From contig CALXBG010000116.1 of assembly GCA_944386485.1 (NCBI GenBank), positions 1-34,922 on the forward strand: 34,922 bases of DNA, written 5' to 3'. Below, piece after piece: positions 1-8,308 of this stretch (positions are counted from its first letter, which is position 1; each line of letters opens with the position of its first letter). The translations under genes and the position numbers were made by a program. The notes beneath the pieces are model-generated. The model was not told the DNA's origin, ran no database searches, and worked only from the letters and a program-made list of their open reading frames with translations. This DNA comes from an uncultured Pygmaiobacter sp. (GTDB lineage Bacteria; Bacillota; Clostridia; Oscillospirales; Ruminococcaceae).

Positions 1-150
1 AACGTCTCTCTCTTAATTGCTACTCTTTCTTGCCCTTATACCCTTTTCCCTCTTAGATTCCCTTGTTGGTTTCGCCCGTCCGGATTATCCCGTGGACAAC
101 GAGGGCTTCTTTCGTGGACAATTTGGGATGTTTGTGGACAATTCACAATC
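1..150. other. Non-coding region after tsf with three GTGGACAA direct repeats
   Basis: No convincing gene lies here. On the plus strand GTGGACAA occurs at 92-99, 114-121 and 134-141, spaced 22 and 20 bases apart. Read on the minus strand these are TTGTCCACG, TTGTCCACG and TTGTCCACA, one or two mismatches from the DnaA box TTATNCACA. The rest (1-70) is pyrimidine-rich on the plus strand. No clear terminator for tsf is visible, so transcription may continue to a gene outside the window. Confidence 0.4.
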
Positions 151-1065
151 TTATTTCACCATGCTGGCAATCTCTTCGGCGAAATTGTCCTGCTTCTTCT
201 CCAGGCCCTCGCCCTTCTCGTAACGGACAAACTTCACAACCTCCAGCTTACCGCCCATATCCTTGGCGCAGTTGGACAGGTAGGTGCCAACCGAGATCTT
301 GTCATCCTTGACGAACGGCTGATCAAGCAGGCAGTTCTCCTTATAGAACTTGCCAATACGGCCCTCGACCATCTTGACCTTGACCTGCTCGGGCTTGCCG
401 GCGAGCTTCGGATCATTGCTGATCTGCGCCAGCAGGATCTTCTTCTCGTTCTCAATCACCTCGGCAGGAACATCAGACTCGCTGACATAGCCGGGGTTAA
501 CCGCGGCGATCTGCATTGCGACATCCTTGCCGCAGGTCTCAAACTCGGGCTTGCCGGCCAGATCGGTGTCGAACGCAACCAGAACAGCATGGGTGCCGCC
601 ACCGTGAATATAGGCAACACAATCGCCCTCATAACGGGTGAAGCGACGGATCTTCATGTTCTCGCCAATGACGAGGATCCGCTCCTGCAGCGCGCTCTCA
701 ACAGTACCGCCCTCCATGCTGCACTTGAGCAGCGCGTCGACGTCGGCGGGGTTCTCGTCGATGATGGCACGGGCAGCGCCGTAAACCAGGGACTTAAACT
801 TGTCATTCTTGGCAACAAAGTCGGTCTCGGCATTGACCTCGATGATCACGCCAACCTTCTTCTCCTTGTCGACCTCGGCATAAACCATACCCTCGGCGGC
901 AATACGGCCAGCCTTCTTGGTCTGAGCAGCCAGACCCTTCTCACGCAGCAGCTCGATCGCCTTGTCGAAATCGCCGTTGGCATCGGTCAGCGCCTTTTTG
1001 CAGTCCATCATGCCGCAGCCGGTCTGCTCGCGGAGTGCTTTAACGTCCTGTGCGGTGAAAGCCAT
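151..1065 (-). CDS. tsf: Translation elongation factor Ts
   Basis: EF-Ts is the guanine nucleotide exchange factor that recycles EF-Tu-GDP in the cytoplasm. The 304-residue protein begins with the UBA-like domain containing LREQTGCGMMDCKKAL (residues 11-26), followed by the EF-Tu contact motif TDFVAKN (residues 81-87) and the dimerisation/core domains. Length is usual for the family. The start is supported by GGGAGG a few bases upstream of ATG. It lies 58 bases downstream of rpsB, the near-universal rpsB-tsf pair, and is probably transcribed from the rpsB promoter. An A/T-rich weak inverted repeat (AACAAA/TTTGTT) sits between the two genes. The identification is secure. Confidence 0.97.
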   Translation of the reverse strand: MAFTAQDVKALREQTGCGMMDCKKALTDANGDFDKAIELLREKGLAAQTKKAGRIAAEGMVYAEVDKEKKVGVIIEVNAETDFVAKNDKFKSLVYGAARAIIDENPADVDALLKCSMEGGTVESALQERILVIGENMKIRRFTRYEGDCVAYIHGGGTHAVLVAFDTDLAGKPEFETCGKDVAMQIAAVNPGYVSESDVPAEVIENEKKILLAQISNDPKLAGKPEQVKVKMVEGRIGKFYKENCLLDQPFVKDDKISVGTYLSNCAKDMGGKLEVVKFVRYEKGEGLEKKQDNFAEEIASMVK

Positions 1066-1123
1066 CTTTATTTCCCTCCTGTGATAATCAACAAATTATT
1101 TTGTTTATACGCGTTCTTAGGTC

Positions 1124-1864
1124 TTACGCGTTCTCCTCGGCAGCCTGCTCAGCGGGAGCGGCCTCGGCGGGAGCCTCGGAAACGCCCTGACGGCCCTCAA
1201 GAACAGCGTCAGCCATCGCGCCGGAGATCAGGCGAACCGCGCGGATCGCGTCGTCGTTGCCGGGAATGACATGATCGATCTCATCGGGATCGCAGTTGGT
1301 GTCAACGATGGCGATGATGGGGATGTTCAGCTTGCGGGCCTCGGAAACAGCGATCCGCTCCTTGTGGGGATCGACGATGAACATCGCCTTGGGCAGCTTG
1401 TTCATGTCCTTAACACCGCCCAGGAACTTCTCGAGCTTCTCGATCTCGAGCTCGTGCTTGACGACCTCTTTCTTGGGCAGCAGGTCGAAGGTGCCGTCCT
1501 CCCGCATCTTCTTGAGCTGCTCCAGACGATCGATCCGCTTACGGATGGTGCGGAAGTTGGTCAGGGTGCCGCCCAGCCAGCGAGCATTGACATAGTACAT
1601 GCCGCAACGCTCGGCCTCCTCACGGATCGAGTCCTGCGCCTGCTTCTTGGTGCCGACGAACAGCAGGGTGCCGCCCTCGGCCGCCAGATCGCGGACAAAG
1701 TTGTAAGCCTCGTCGAGCATCTTGACCGTCTTCTGCAGGTCAATGATATAAATGCCGTTGCGCTCGGTGAAGATGTACTTCTTCATCTTGGGGTTCCACC
1801 GACGGGTCTGGTGACCAAAGTGCACACCGGCCTCAAGAAGCTGTTTCATAGATACGACTGCCAT
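1124..1864 (-). CDS. rpsB: 30S ribosomal protein S2
   Basis: S2 is a structural protein of the small ribosomal subunit. The 246-residue protein starts [32 protein letters not shown], a textbook S2 N terminus, and contains the family signatures around [15 protein letters not shown] and [14 protein letters not shown] start it at the ATG at 1864 because TAGGAGG lies directly upstream. The open frame continues 42 codons further upstream, but that part is the structured leader. The C terminus is Ala/Glu-rich, as is common in Firmicutes. It is the first gene of the rpsB-tsf operon and is probably controlled through the leader at 1899-1962. Confidence 0.97.
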   Translation of the reverse strand: MAVVSMKQLLEAGVHFGHQTRRWNPKMKKYIFTERNGIYIIDLQKTVKMLDEAYNFVRDLAAEGGTLLFVGTKKQAQDSIREEAERCGMYYVNARWLGGTLTNFRTIRKRIDRLEQLKKMREDGTFDLLPKKEVVKHELEIEKLEKFLGGVKDMNKLPKAMFIVDPHKERIAVSEARKLNIPIIAIVDTNCDPDEIDHVIPGNDDAIRAVRLISGAMADAVLEGRQGVSEAPAEAAPAEQAAEENA

Positions 1865-1898
1865 AGTTTTTTTCCTCCTAAAAATAATGTTATACCTC

Positions 1899-1962
1899 CG
1901 CATTGCCTGCATGATCACCACCCAAAACGGAGATTTTGGGCACGGGTAATCAAAGCAATGCG
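1899..1962 (-). promoter_or_regulatory. Structured rpsB 5' leader (possible S2 autoregulatory element)
   Basis: On the minus strand three nested helices can be drawn between promoter and start codon. The outer helix is CGCATTGC (1962-1955) with GCAATGCG (1906-1899), the middle helix is GATTACC with GGTGATC, and the inner hairpin is CCCAAAA-TCTCCG-TTTTGGG with a six-base loop. No U-run follows, so it is not a terminator. Ribosomal protein S2 is known to repress its own operon through the leader in other bacteria. Assigning that role here is inference. Confidence 0.55.
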
Positions 1963-1978
1963 TGCGTATTGCCGAATT

Positions 1979-2007
1979 AGCATACCACATTTCGTCTTCT
2001 ATTACAA
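1979..2007 (-). promoter_or_regulatory. Sigma-A promoter of rpsB-tsf
   Basis: On the minus strand TTGTAA (2007-2002) is followed after 17 bases by TATGCT (1984-1979). Both boxes are within two mismatches of the consensus. The start of transcription would fall just upstream of the structured leader. Confidence 0.6.
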
Positions 2008-2015
2008 GTTTTTTC

Positions 2016-2300
2016 TCAAAAATTCAGTAACTTTTTTATTTTCCGTTCGCTTTGCTCTCCCTGTGAAGGTTCGGTATTTACCAGAACCACATCGCTGCCG
2101 ATGGTGACAATTTCCTGCCAGGGGATCAACAAGTCCTCTTCCCTGCCAAGCAACCCGAATAATTTAAGTCTCCCATAAATAACCAGCGCCTGAACCCGCG
2201 CTGTTTCTTCATCAATCTGCAGATCGTCCACCTTTCCAAGATTGGTTCCGCTATTGACGTTCACCACGTCTCTTTCACAAAGTTCGTACAATGTGACCAT
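2016..2300 (-). CDS. ylmC: YlmC/YmxH family PRC-barrel sporulation protein
   Basis: This 94-residue protein has one PRC-barrel fold: [18 protein letters not shown], then a GKVDDLQID strand, LVIYGR, and the [16 protein letters not shown] strand that is typical of the YlmC/YmxH family. Members are conserved in endospore formers and usually sit next to spoIIGA-sigE-sigG, as here, separated only by the divergent HAD gene. Molecular function is unknown; PRC barrels often bind proteins or RNA. The start has GGAGGGGT upstream. The C terminus is basic ([10 protein letters not shown]). Its stop lies just upstream of the rpsB promoter. I could not find a convincing own promoter. Confidence 0.85.
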   Translation of the reverse strand: MVTLYELCERDVVNVNSGTNLGKVDDLQIDEETARVQALVIYGRLKLFGLLGREEDLLIPWQEIVTIGSDVVLVNTEPSQGEQSERKIKKLLNF

Positions 2301-2376
2301 GTCGACCCCTCCTGCCGGTTTTCTGTTACATCTTACGGTTTCGAGCTTCCGGTGAGAACTGCGGCGTCATGCGGAT

Positions 2377-2404
2377 TTTACAAAACGAGAAACCATGCTA
2401 TAAT
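2377..2404 (+). promoter_or_regulatory. Sigma-A promoter of the HAD-like gene
   Basis: TTTACA (2377-2382) and TATAAT (2399-2404) are separated by 16 bases. The GTG start of the HAD-like gene follows 65 bases downstream, with AGGAGG in front. Confidence 0.7.
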
Positions 2405-2468
2405 AAGGGCAACCGGATTCGTCCCCTGGCGCGCCGGTACCTGACTTCTGAAAGCAGGAGGAACCCTT

Positions 2469-3251
2469 GTGATCAAGAATCTGATTTTTGAAATTGCCGG
2501 TGTTGTAGTCAATTATGATCCACAGCAGTATCTTTACCGAAAATTTAACGACCCCGAATTAGAGCAGTTGCTTTATAGCGCCATCTTTGGGAGCAAAGAG
2601 TGGGAATTGCTTTATACCGGTCAAATCACCCGCGCCCTCGCCGAACGGCGGATGCTGGAAGCCGCTGGTGACTGCCGCTATGAGGCCCAAATGGTGCTTG
2701 ACGACTGGCGGGAGCTGATGACTACCCGGCTGGATACCGTCGAGTTGATTACCGCGCTGCGGGCGGCCGGTTACCACATCTACTACCTGACCAACTTGTC
2801 GGAGGACGTTTTTGATCTGTTTGTCCATCGGCGTCGGTTTATGCAGCTGTTCGAGGGCGGCATTGCAAGTTTTGCCGTCAAAACAAAGAAGCCGGACGCT
2901 GCAATCTTTGACCTTTTATTGAAACAATATAACCTGATTCCCGAAGAGAGTGCTTTTATCGATGTTGATCGGGATAGCATTGCAACAGCGCAGGCGCTGG
3001 GACTGACCGCAATCCCCTTCAAAGGCGCGATGGATCTGCAAAAGATGCTGGCTTTCCTCGGTCTTACCGTTCCTGCTAAGCTGCGACACGCGCCCCGGGT
3101 GAAAACCTCGTTTTTCCGTCGCCGCAGGCGCAAAAAACTCGTCTCCAAGATGAGTGACCTGGCGGAAAAGCCGATTCGAGAGGATCCCCTTTCGCCCGTT
3201 GTTTCCTACGATCAGGAAACCGAGGAGGAAGAGGACAACAGCGAAATCTAA
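2469..3251 (+). CDS. HAD-superfamily protein with degenerate catalytic motifs
   Basis: The 260-residue protein has a HAD-IA (haloacid dehalogenase-like) layout: motif I at residues 5-14, an alpha-helical cap at about 15-90, motif II YYLTNLS (105-111), the motif III lysine in KTKKPDAAIF (Lys141) and motif IV FIDVD (163-167). Motif I reads FEIAGVVV where active relatives have FD(F/L)GGV, so the nucleophilic Asp is Glu8. In motif IV the usual second Asp is Val166. The protein therefore probably lacks phosphatase activity or has changed chemistry. A basic tract (FFRRRRRKK) and an acidic tail form a C-terminal extension not usual for the family. The start is GTG with AGGAGG upstream. It has its own sigma-A promoter and a terminator shared with sigG. 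Substrate unknown. Confidence 0.8.
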   Translation: MIKNLIFEIAGVVVNYDPQQYLYRKFNDPELEQLLYSAIFGSKEWELLYTGQITRALAERRMLEAAGDCRYEAQMVLDDWRELMTTRLDTVELITALRAAGYHIYYLTNLSEDVFDLFVHRRRFMQLFEGGIASFAVKTKKPDAAIFDLLLKQYNLIPEESAFIDVDRDSIATAQALGLTAIPFKGAMDLQKMLAFLGLTVPAKLRHAPRVKTSFFRRRRRKKLVSKMSDLAEKPIREDPLSPVVSYDQETEEEEDNSEI

Positions 3252-3300
3252 AATACCGGAGAGATCGTCGGCGATGTGTGCCGGGTCTCTCCGGTATTTT
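3252..3300. terminator. Bidirectional terminator between HAD-like gene and sigG
   Basis: AATACCGGAGAGA (3252-3264) pairs with TCTCTCCGGTATT (3286-3298) and is followed by TTTT. The opposite strand also shows a T-run, so it can end both convergent transcripts. Confidence 0.85.
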
Positions 3301-4070
3301 TATATCTGTCGTTTGATCCGCTCAAGCGCATTTTTTTCCAGTCGGCTAACCTGTGCTTGAGAGATTCCGATCTCACTCGCAACCTCCACCTGCGTCTTTC
3401 CCTGTAAAAAACGCAGCGCCATAATTTTTTTCTCCCGCTCGGTGAGTTGCTGCATTGTCTGCCGAAAGACGATCGAACTGACCCAGCTGTCCTCTCCCCC
3501 CTCATCCCCAATCTGATCCATCACAAAAATCGGATCTCCGCCATCATTGTAGACTGGCTCGTAGAGGGAAATTGGGTCAACCACCGACTCCAGCGCAACT
3601 GTGATGGCAGCAATCGGCTGGTCCATCTCAGCGGCGATCTCTTCCATTGTCGGCTCCCGTCCCAGTTTTTTCTGTAATTCCTCCCGCATCTGCATCGCTT
3701 TATATGCCAGATCCCGGACCGAGCGGCTGACACGGACCGTATTATTATCCCGCAAAAAACGGCGAATTTCCCCCACGATCATAGGTACGCCATAGGTCGA
3801 AAAGCGCACCCCCAATTCCGTATTAAACCCGTCTACCGCTTTAATCAGACCAATGCATCCCACCTGAAACAGATCGTCCATGCTTTCCTTGCGGCCTGCA
3901 AACCTCTGTACCACGCTCAATACCAGCCGCAGATTACCTGCAATCATCTTCTGACGGGCCTCCTGATCGCCCTGCTGTGCGCGCCTGATCAGCTCCAGTT
4001 TTTCCTGTTCTTTCAATACCGGCAGCTTCGCGGTGTTAACCCCGCAGATTTCAACTTTGTTGTAATGCAA
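3300..4070 (-). CDS. sigG: RNA polymerase sporulation sigma factor sigma-G
   Basis: Sigma-G directs late forespore transcription. The 256-residue protein starts MHYNKVEICGVNTAKLPVL, the conserved sigma-G N terminus that binds the anti-sigma factors. Region 2 follows (NLRLVLSVVQRF, DLFQVGCIGLIKAVDGFN, FSTYGVPMIVGEIRRFLRDN), then region 3 (GREPTMEEIAAEMD) and the region 4 helix-turn-helix (KTQVEVASEIGISQAQVSRLEKNALERIK). GGAGG stands upstream of the ATG. It is downstream of sigE with a 121-base gap that carries a forespore-type promoter motif, so it can be expressed apart from spoIIGA-sigE. Confidence 0.95.
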   Translation of the reverse strand: MHYNKVEICGVNTAKLPVLKEQEKLELIRRAQQGDQEARQKMIAGNLRLVLSVVQRFAGRKESMDDLFQVGCIGLIKAVDGFNTELGVRFSTYGVPMIVGEIRRFLRDNNTVRVSRSVRDLAYKAMQMREELQKKLGREPTMEEIAAEMDQPIAAITVALESVVDPISLYEPVYNDGGDPIFVMDQIGDEGGEDSWVSSIVFRQTMQQLTEREKKIMALRFLQGKTQVEVASEIGISQAQVSRLEKNALERIKRQI

Positions 4071-4107
4071 AAGCCTCCGCGCCCCATTTCATCATCATTT
4101 CGATGAT

Positions 4108-4136
4108 TAGTATGGGTGCGGGGTGAGTGTTTAATC
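4108..4136 (-). promoter_or_regulatory. Putative forespore (sigma-F/sigma-G) promoter of sigG
   Basis: On the minus strand GATTA (4136-4132) is followed after 17 bases by CATACTA (4114-4108), which fits the sigma-G -10 consensus CATNNTA. The sigG ATG is 38 bases downstream. The same -35/-10 pair recurs in front of gerAA. The call is from motif reading only. Confidence 0.5.
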
Positions 4137-4191
4137 GATTTTATCTGCTGGAAAAAGATGCTTTTTGTATGTAATGCTTTTAGCTTTACAA

Positions 4192-4929
4192 TTAAATTGT
4201 GTGTTCCAATTCCTGTCGCAGCCGTTTGATAATCCTTTTTTCCAGCCGAGAAATATAACTCTGAGAGATGCCGATGATATCTGCAACCTCCTTTTGTGTT
4301 CGCTCGTTTCCGTCAAGCAGTCCAAACCGCATCTGCATGATCAGCTTTTCACGATCCGAGAGCTTATTTACAGCACGGTAAAGCATATTCTTTTCATCGT
4401 CCTGTTCAATACCTGCACCAACACTATCCGGCTCGGTGCCAAGCACGTCACCTAGCAGCAGTTCGTTACCCTCTCCATCGGTATTGAGCGGTTCGTCGAT
4501 GCTCGCCTCAATCCGCCGGTTGCTCGCCTTTCTCAAATACATTAGAATCTCATTTTCGATACAGCGGGAAGCATAGGTTGCCAGTTTGATCTTTTTTTCG
4601 GGAGCAAAGGTATTAACCGACTTAATCAAACCGATCGTCCCGATCGAGATAATGTCCTCTAGTGCAATACCGGTATTCTCGAACTTCTTTGCAATATAGA
4701 CTACAAGCCGGAGATTATGGGTAATCAGAGTCTCTCTTGCCGCCGGATCGCCCGCCGCCAGCGCTGCAAACACCTGCTGTTCCTCTTCCGGCGTGAGGGG
4801 TGCCGGGAGAACTTCGGGACCGTTTATGTAATACAGATAGTCCGGCACACGCAGAAAAAGCAGTAACTTTTCCCAAAACAGATGCAGCGGGTGGATCAAC
4901 AGACGATTCACGGTTAAATTCCTCCTCAC
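4192..4929 (-). CDS. sigE: Pro-sigma-E, mother-cell sporulation sigma factor
   Basis: Sigma-E drives early mother-cell gene expression after asymmetric division. The 245-residue product has an N-terminal hydrophobic pro-sequence (about residues 1-33, including [13 protein letters not shown]) followed by [18 protein letters not shown], which matches the processing-site region of pro-sigma-E. Then come region 2 ([50 protein letters not shown]) and the region 4 helix-turn-helix ([27 protein letters not shown]). The start codon overlaps the spoIIGA stop as ATGA, so the sigma factor and its processing protease are translationally coupled. Confidence 0.95.
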   Translation of the reverse strand: MRRNLTVNRLLIHPLHLFWEKLLLFLRVPDYLYYINGPEVLPAPLTPEEEQQVFAALAAGDPAARETLITHNLRLVVYIAKKFENTGIALEDIISIGTIGLIKSVNTFAPEKKIKLATYASRCIENEILMYLRKASNRRIEASIDEPLNTDGEGNELLLGDVLGTEPDSVGAGIEQDDEKNMLYRAVNKLSDREKLIMQMRFGLLDGNERTQKEVADIIGISQSYISRLEKRIIKRLRQELEHTI

Positions 4930-5801
4930 AAGATGGATTCCAGCAATTCGGTTCCGGTCAGACCGCTGCTCTTTCCGTCGGCGATAGGGTATCGGGTAAA
5001 TGCCGCGGTCACCCGGTCAATCCGAACGCATTGTTTTTGGTATCGGATGCTGCCCCCTTCACATCGCAGCGCGGGCAAAAGTGATTCTCCTGCCGCGGTT
5101 CGGCAAGGCAACACCAGAATCGGAGGTCCTCCCCCCGGTCGCAACGGCTGCCCATCAAAATATTGTTCCAGCACGCTTTGCAACCGTGGCCCGAGCTGGT
5201 TTTTGATCTGTGGATAGCTCAGCAGAATACAGGGCCTGCCGGTCAAAATGTCCCGCAGAGAAAAACCTGTATCCAGCAAGACCGGAGCCCTGACCCGCAT
5301 GCCGTCGATTTCAAGTTCGATGATCGCGGGCTCTTGCACAGTAGGGCGGCCAAAAATAAGGGCGAATAGTTGGATTGCCAGATAGACCGCCAGTACTGAG
5401 AGAACCAGAGTAACCGGCGAAATATTGAAATAGAGTGAGAGATTATTGATCAGAACCCCCGCAGGTGAGAGCACGATGCTCCAGAGCAGTACCGCCCCCG
5501 CGAGGAGTAGATTGAGCAAGAAATACCACAGCGCTGCCTTGAACATCTGCCGCGGCCGTCGCAGCCCAAAGGCGACTAGTGCCGGAAGAATACTGCCAGG
5601 CAACTTGATCAGAAGTTGTACCGGCAGCGGCTGGGTTGGCAGCAACAGCACAAGTGAAAGTCCGGCTGCAACAGCAGCCGCGGCAAGATACCTTCCCCGC
5701 CCGGCAATCGCGCCCGAGAGCTTACCCGCCCCGAGCAGCAGAAAGAAGTCGAGAATAAAGTTGACCGCCACCAGCATATCCAGATAGATGACTGTCCGCA
5801 T
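4926..5801 (-). CDS. spoIIGA: Sigma-E processing aspartic peptidase SpoIIGA
   Basis: SpoIIGA is the membrane-bound aspartic protease that removes the pro-sequence of sigma-E after a signal from the forespore. The 291-residue protein has about five N-terminal transmembrane segments (residues 5-150), rich in Leu/Ala, followed by a soluble domain with the catalytic motif [10 protein letters not shown] (Asp177) and the family's [15 protein letters not shown] terminus. Length is close to the usual 300. It is the first gene of the spoIIGA-sigE pair and overlaps sigE by four bases. A Spo0A box lies in its promoter region. Confidence 0.93.
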   Translation of the reverse strand: MRTVIYLDMLVAVNFILDFFLLLGAGKLSGAIAGRGRYLAAAAVAAGLSLVLLLPTQPLPVQLLIKLPGSILPALVAFGLRRPRQMFKAALWYFLLNLLLAGAVLLWSIVLSPAGVLINNLSLYFNISPVTLVLSVLAVYLAIQLFALIFGRPTVQEPAIIELEIDGMRVRAPVLLDTGFSLRDILTGRPCILLSYPQIKNQLGPRLQSVLEQYFDGQPLRPGGGPPILVLPCRTAAGESLLPALRCEGGSIRYQKQCVRIDRVTAAFTRYPIADGKSSGLTGTELLESIL

Positions 5802-5827
5802 CGGGTTCTCCCCCTTTTCATCTATCC

Positions 5828-5861
5828 AGTCTATCTCTTTATCCGCAAAAATGCTGTCGAA
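5828..5861 (-). promoter_or_regulatory. Putative Spo0A-dependent spoIIG promoter
   Basis: A perfect Spo0A box, TGTCGAA, lies on the plus strand at 5855-5861. On the minus strand it overlaps a -35-like TTCGACA, and TAGACT (5833-5828) follows after 21 bases. The abnormally long spacing resembles the B. subtilis spoIIG promoter, where Spo0A compensates for a 22-base spacer. The spoIIGA start is 27 bases downstream. Confidence 0.5.
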
Positions 5862-5875
5862 CCAGCGTGCAAAAC

Positions 5876-5906
5876 AAAAGAGACGGTCTTTGCAACCGTC
5901 TCTTTT
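5876..5906 (-). terminator. Intrinsic terminator after mutS2
   Basis: AAAAGAGACGGT (5876-5887) and ACCGTCTCTTTT (5895-5906) form a 12-bp stem with a seven-base loop just past the mutS2 stop. It ends the long phoH-to-mutS2 operon before spoIIGA. Confidence 0.85.
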
Positions 5907-5916
5907 GCCCCATTGC

Positions 5917-8298
5917 CTATTTCAGCTGAACGACCGTCACCCCGGCCTCTCCTTCACCGTAGTTGCCCAACCGATAACTTTTGACCGACTTGTTGGTCCG
6001 CAGCATCCCATGCAATGCCTTGCGAAGGATTCCTGCACCCTTTCCATGAATCAGATAAACCTGTGTGAGCCCGCTCATCACCGCGGCATCGAGGAACCGC
6101 TCGGCCTCCATCACCGCCTCTTCCGCAGTAAGCCCAATCAGGTTGATCTCCATTGCTGGGCTGCGGGTCACGCTATTGCTCCCCGCCCCGCTGCGATACT
6201 TGGGATTACTGCGCTTGGGCTGCTGCTGTGCCGCTTCGACCAGCGAGGAGAGCGGGACCTTGGTTTTAATTGAACCGCAGAGGACTTCTACCATCCCGTT
6301 TTTATCCGGCAAACTCTTGACGGTAGCGTTTCTGCCGAGATCCGCAATTACCACGACCTGTCCCACCTTGACGCTGGTGAGCGGGCGATAGTTTTTGACC
6401 TCCGGTTCGCTGCCAAGGCCCGCGGTGATACCGGACGCGTCCTTGCGTGCAATCTGCCGTGCCCGTTGCAGCTTCTGCTCTGCCGAGAGCCGCTCTTTCT
6501 TTTGCAGCTCCTTCATCTCGTCCATCAGGCCATAGGCTGCGTCCTGTACCTTCTGCTCGAGTTCCTTTGCCCGCTTGCGGGCTGCGTCAAGCTCCTGCCG
6601 CCCCTGCTGGATCAGCTCCTCCCGTTGCTGGCGCGCGGCCTCCAGCTGATTTTCCGCCAGATGCCGCAGCCGCTCGATCTCCGTCTGATCCTCCCGGATC
6701 TGCAACTTGAGATCCTCCAACTGGCCGAGTACCGTCTCAAACCGCTGATCCTCTGCTGAGAGATGTTGCTGCGCCCGGCTGATCACATCAGCCGGCAGGC
6801 CGAGCTTTTCACCAATCAAAAAAGCATTGGACCGCCCCGGTACCCCGACGCTGAGCCGGTAGGTCGGGCGAAGTGTTTCAAGGTCAAACTCGCAGCCGGC
6901 ATTTTGCACCCCTTCGGTTTCCAGCGCGAAGACCTTGAGCTCGCCGTAATGAGTGGTTGCCATAATCCGGCTGCCACGCGCGCGCAGCGTCTCAATGATC
7001 GAGACCGCCAGAGACGCACCCTCGGCCGGGTCGGTTCCTGCGCCCAGCTCATCGAGCAGCACCAGCGTATCCGGTCCTGCCTCCCGCAGGATCTCGACGA
7101 TATTTGTGATGTGTCCTGAAAAGGTGGACAGGCTCTGCTCTATGCTCTGCTCGTCCCCGATATCCACCAGAATCTCCCGGAACAAGCAGACCTCGCTGCG
7201 CTCTGATGCAGGAATCAGAAAACCGCAGGCCGCCATTGCAAGTAGCAGCCCCGCTGTTTTCAGGCTGACCGTTTTACCGCCGGTGTTGGGGCCGGTGATA
7301 ATCATGGTATCATAGGCTTTGCCGATTGTGATATCCACCGGCACTGCCTTTTTCTTATCAAGCAGCGGATGACGGGCGTGGAGCAGCGAAAAACCATATC
7401 CCTCGACCACCTGCGGCATCGTGGCCGCCTGATCTGCCGCCAATCGTGCCTTGGCCAGCAGCTGATCAACCTGCAGCATCCCATTATAGCTGACCTCAAA
7501 CAGAGGCTGCATTGCCGCCACCGCATCAGAAAAGACCGATAGAATCCGCTCAATCTCCTCCTGCTCCTGACTGTGCAGCTGGAGAATTTTTGCGTTGAGC
7601 TCCACTACTGCACTCGGCTCAACAAAGAGGGTGGCGCCGGAGGAAGAGACGTCGTGAATGACGCCCGGAATCTCGCCGCGATACTCCGCCTTAACGGGGA
7701 CGACAAACCGGCCGCTGCGCAGACTGACGACCGACTCCTGCAGATATTTCTGGGTATTGGGAGATTTGATCATCCCCTCCAGTCGGTCCCGGATGCTGCT
7801 CTCGGCCGCGCGGATCTTACGGCGGATGTCATACAGCGCATCGCTGGCAGTATCCGCTATCTCGGTCTCAGAGAGAATACTGTCAAAAATACCGCGGGAA
7901 AGGCCCGGGTTCTCGGTAATCGAATAAAACAGGTCATCCAGCACCGGGCTGTTTTGTACCCCGGTATCCTCCTGTCCACGGTACCAACTGTTGAGGGATT
8001 CAAAGTTCCGCAGCGTGCGGCCCACTTCAAGCAGTTCCGCCATCGAGAGTACGCCGCCCTTTTGTGCGCGGTGAACCGTCTCCACTACCCCCTCAACCCG
8101 GGCAAGCCGGGGCGCACCGAGCCGGAGAAACCGGGTAGTCATCGCATCGGTCATCCGCAGCGCATGCCGCATCTGTTCGAGATCGGTACAGGCGACCGTC
8201 TGTCCCATCTGCTGTGCAGCCTGCGGGCAGACACAATACCGCTGTGCCTGTTCGAGAATCTTGTAAAATTCGAGATTTTTTAAGTACTTTTCCTTCAT
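5917..8298 (-). CDS. mutS2: Endonuclease MutS2 (Smr-domain MutS homologue)
   Basis: MutS2 is a DNA- and ribosome-binding ATPase implicated in suppressing recombination and in collided-ribosome rescue. The 793-residue protein has the MutS core with Walker A GPNTGGKT (336-343), Walker B TLVLLDELGAGTD (411-423), a long coiled coil (about 500-630) and a C-terminal Smr nuclease domain (about 720-793) with HGKGAG. The Smr first motif reads EINLIGLT rather than the more common LDLRG, so nuclease activity is uncertain. I start it at the ATG at 8298, which has AAGGAG upstream; the open frame extends further only into the recO end. It is the last gene of the operon. Confidence 0.95.
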   Translation of the reverse strand: MKEKYLKNLEFYKILEQAQRYCVCPQAAQQMGQTVACTDLEQMRHALRMTDAMTTRFLRLGAPRLARVEGVVETVHRAQKGGVLSMAELLEVGRTLRNFESLNSWYRGQEDTGVQNSPVLDDLFYSITENPGLSRGIFDSILSETEIADTASDALYDIRRKIRAAESSIRDRLEGMIKSPNTQKYLQESVVSLRSGRFVVPVKAEYRGEIPGVIHDVSSSGATLFVEPSAVVELNAKILQLHSQEQEEIERILSVFSDAVAAMQPLFEVSYNGMLQVDQLLAKARLAADQAATMPQVVEGYGFSLLHARHPLLDKKKAVPVDITIGKAYDTMIITGPNTGGKTVSLKTAGLLLAMAACGFLIPASERSEVCLFREILVDIGDEQSIEQSLSTFSGHITNIVEILREAGPDTLVLLDELGAGTDPAEGASLAVSIIETLRARGSRIMATTHYGELKVFALETEGVQNAGCEFDLETLRPTYRLSVGVPGRSNAFLIGEKLGLPADVISRAQQHLSAEDQRFETVLGQLEDLKLQIREDQTEIERLRHLAENQLEAARQQREELIQQGRQELDAARKRAKELEQKVQDAAYGLMDEMKELQKKERLSAEQKLQRARQIARKDASGITAGLGSEPEVKNYRPLTSVKVGQVVVIADLGRNATVKSLPDKNGMVEVLCGSIKTKVPLSSLVEAAQQQPKRSNPKYRSGAGSNSVTRSPAMEINLIGLTAEEAVMEAERFLDAAVMSGLTQVYLIHGKGAGILRKALHGMLRTNKSVKSYRLGNYGEGEAGVTVVQLK

Positions 8299-8308
8299 GC
8301 TATCTCCT

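Noticed and set aside
589-2107. Two long plus-strand frames opposite tsf and rpsB
   Set aside because: Both lie over highly conserved ribosomal genes and have Leu/Asp-rich, low-information translations typical of antisense reading.
4141-4191. Terminator between sigE and sigG
   Set aside because: AAAAAG-ATG-CTTTTT is a weak A-T stem without a G-C core; read-through is likely.
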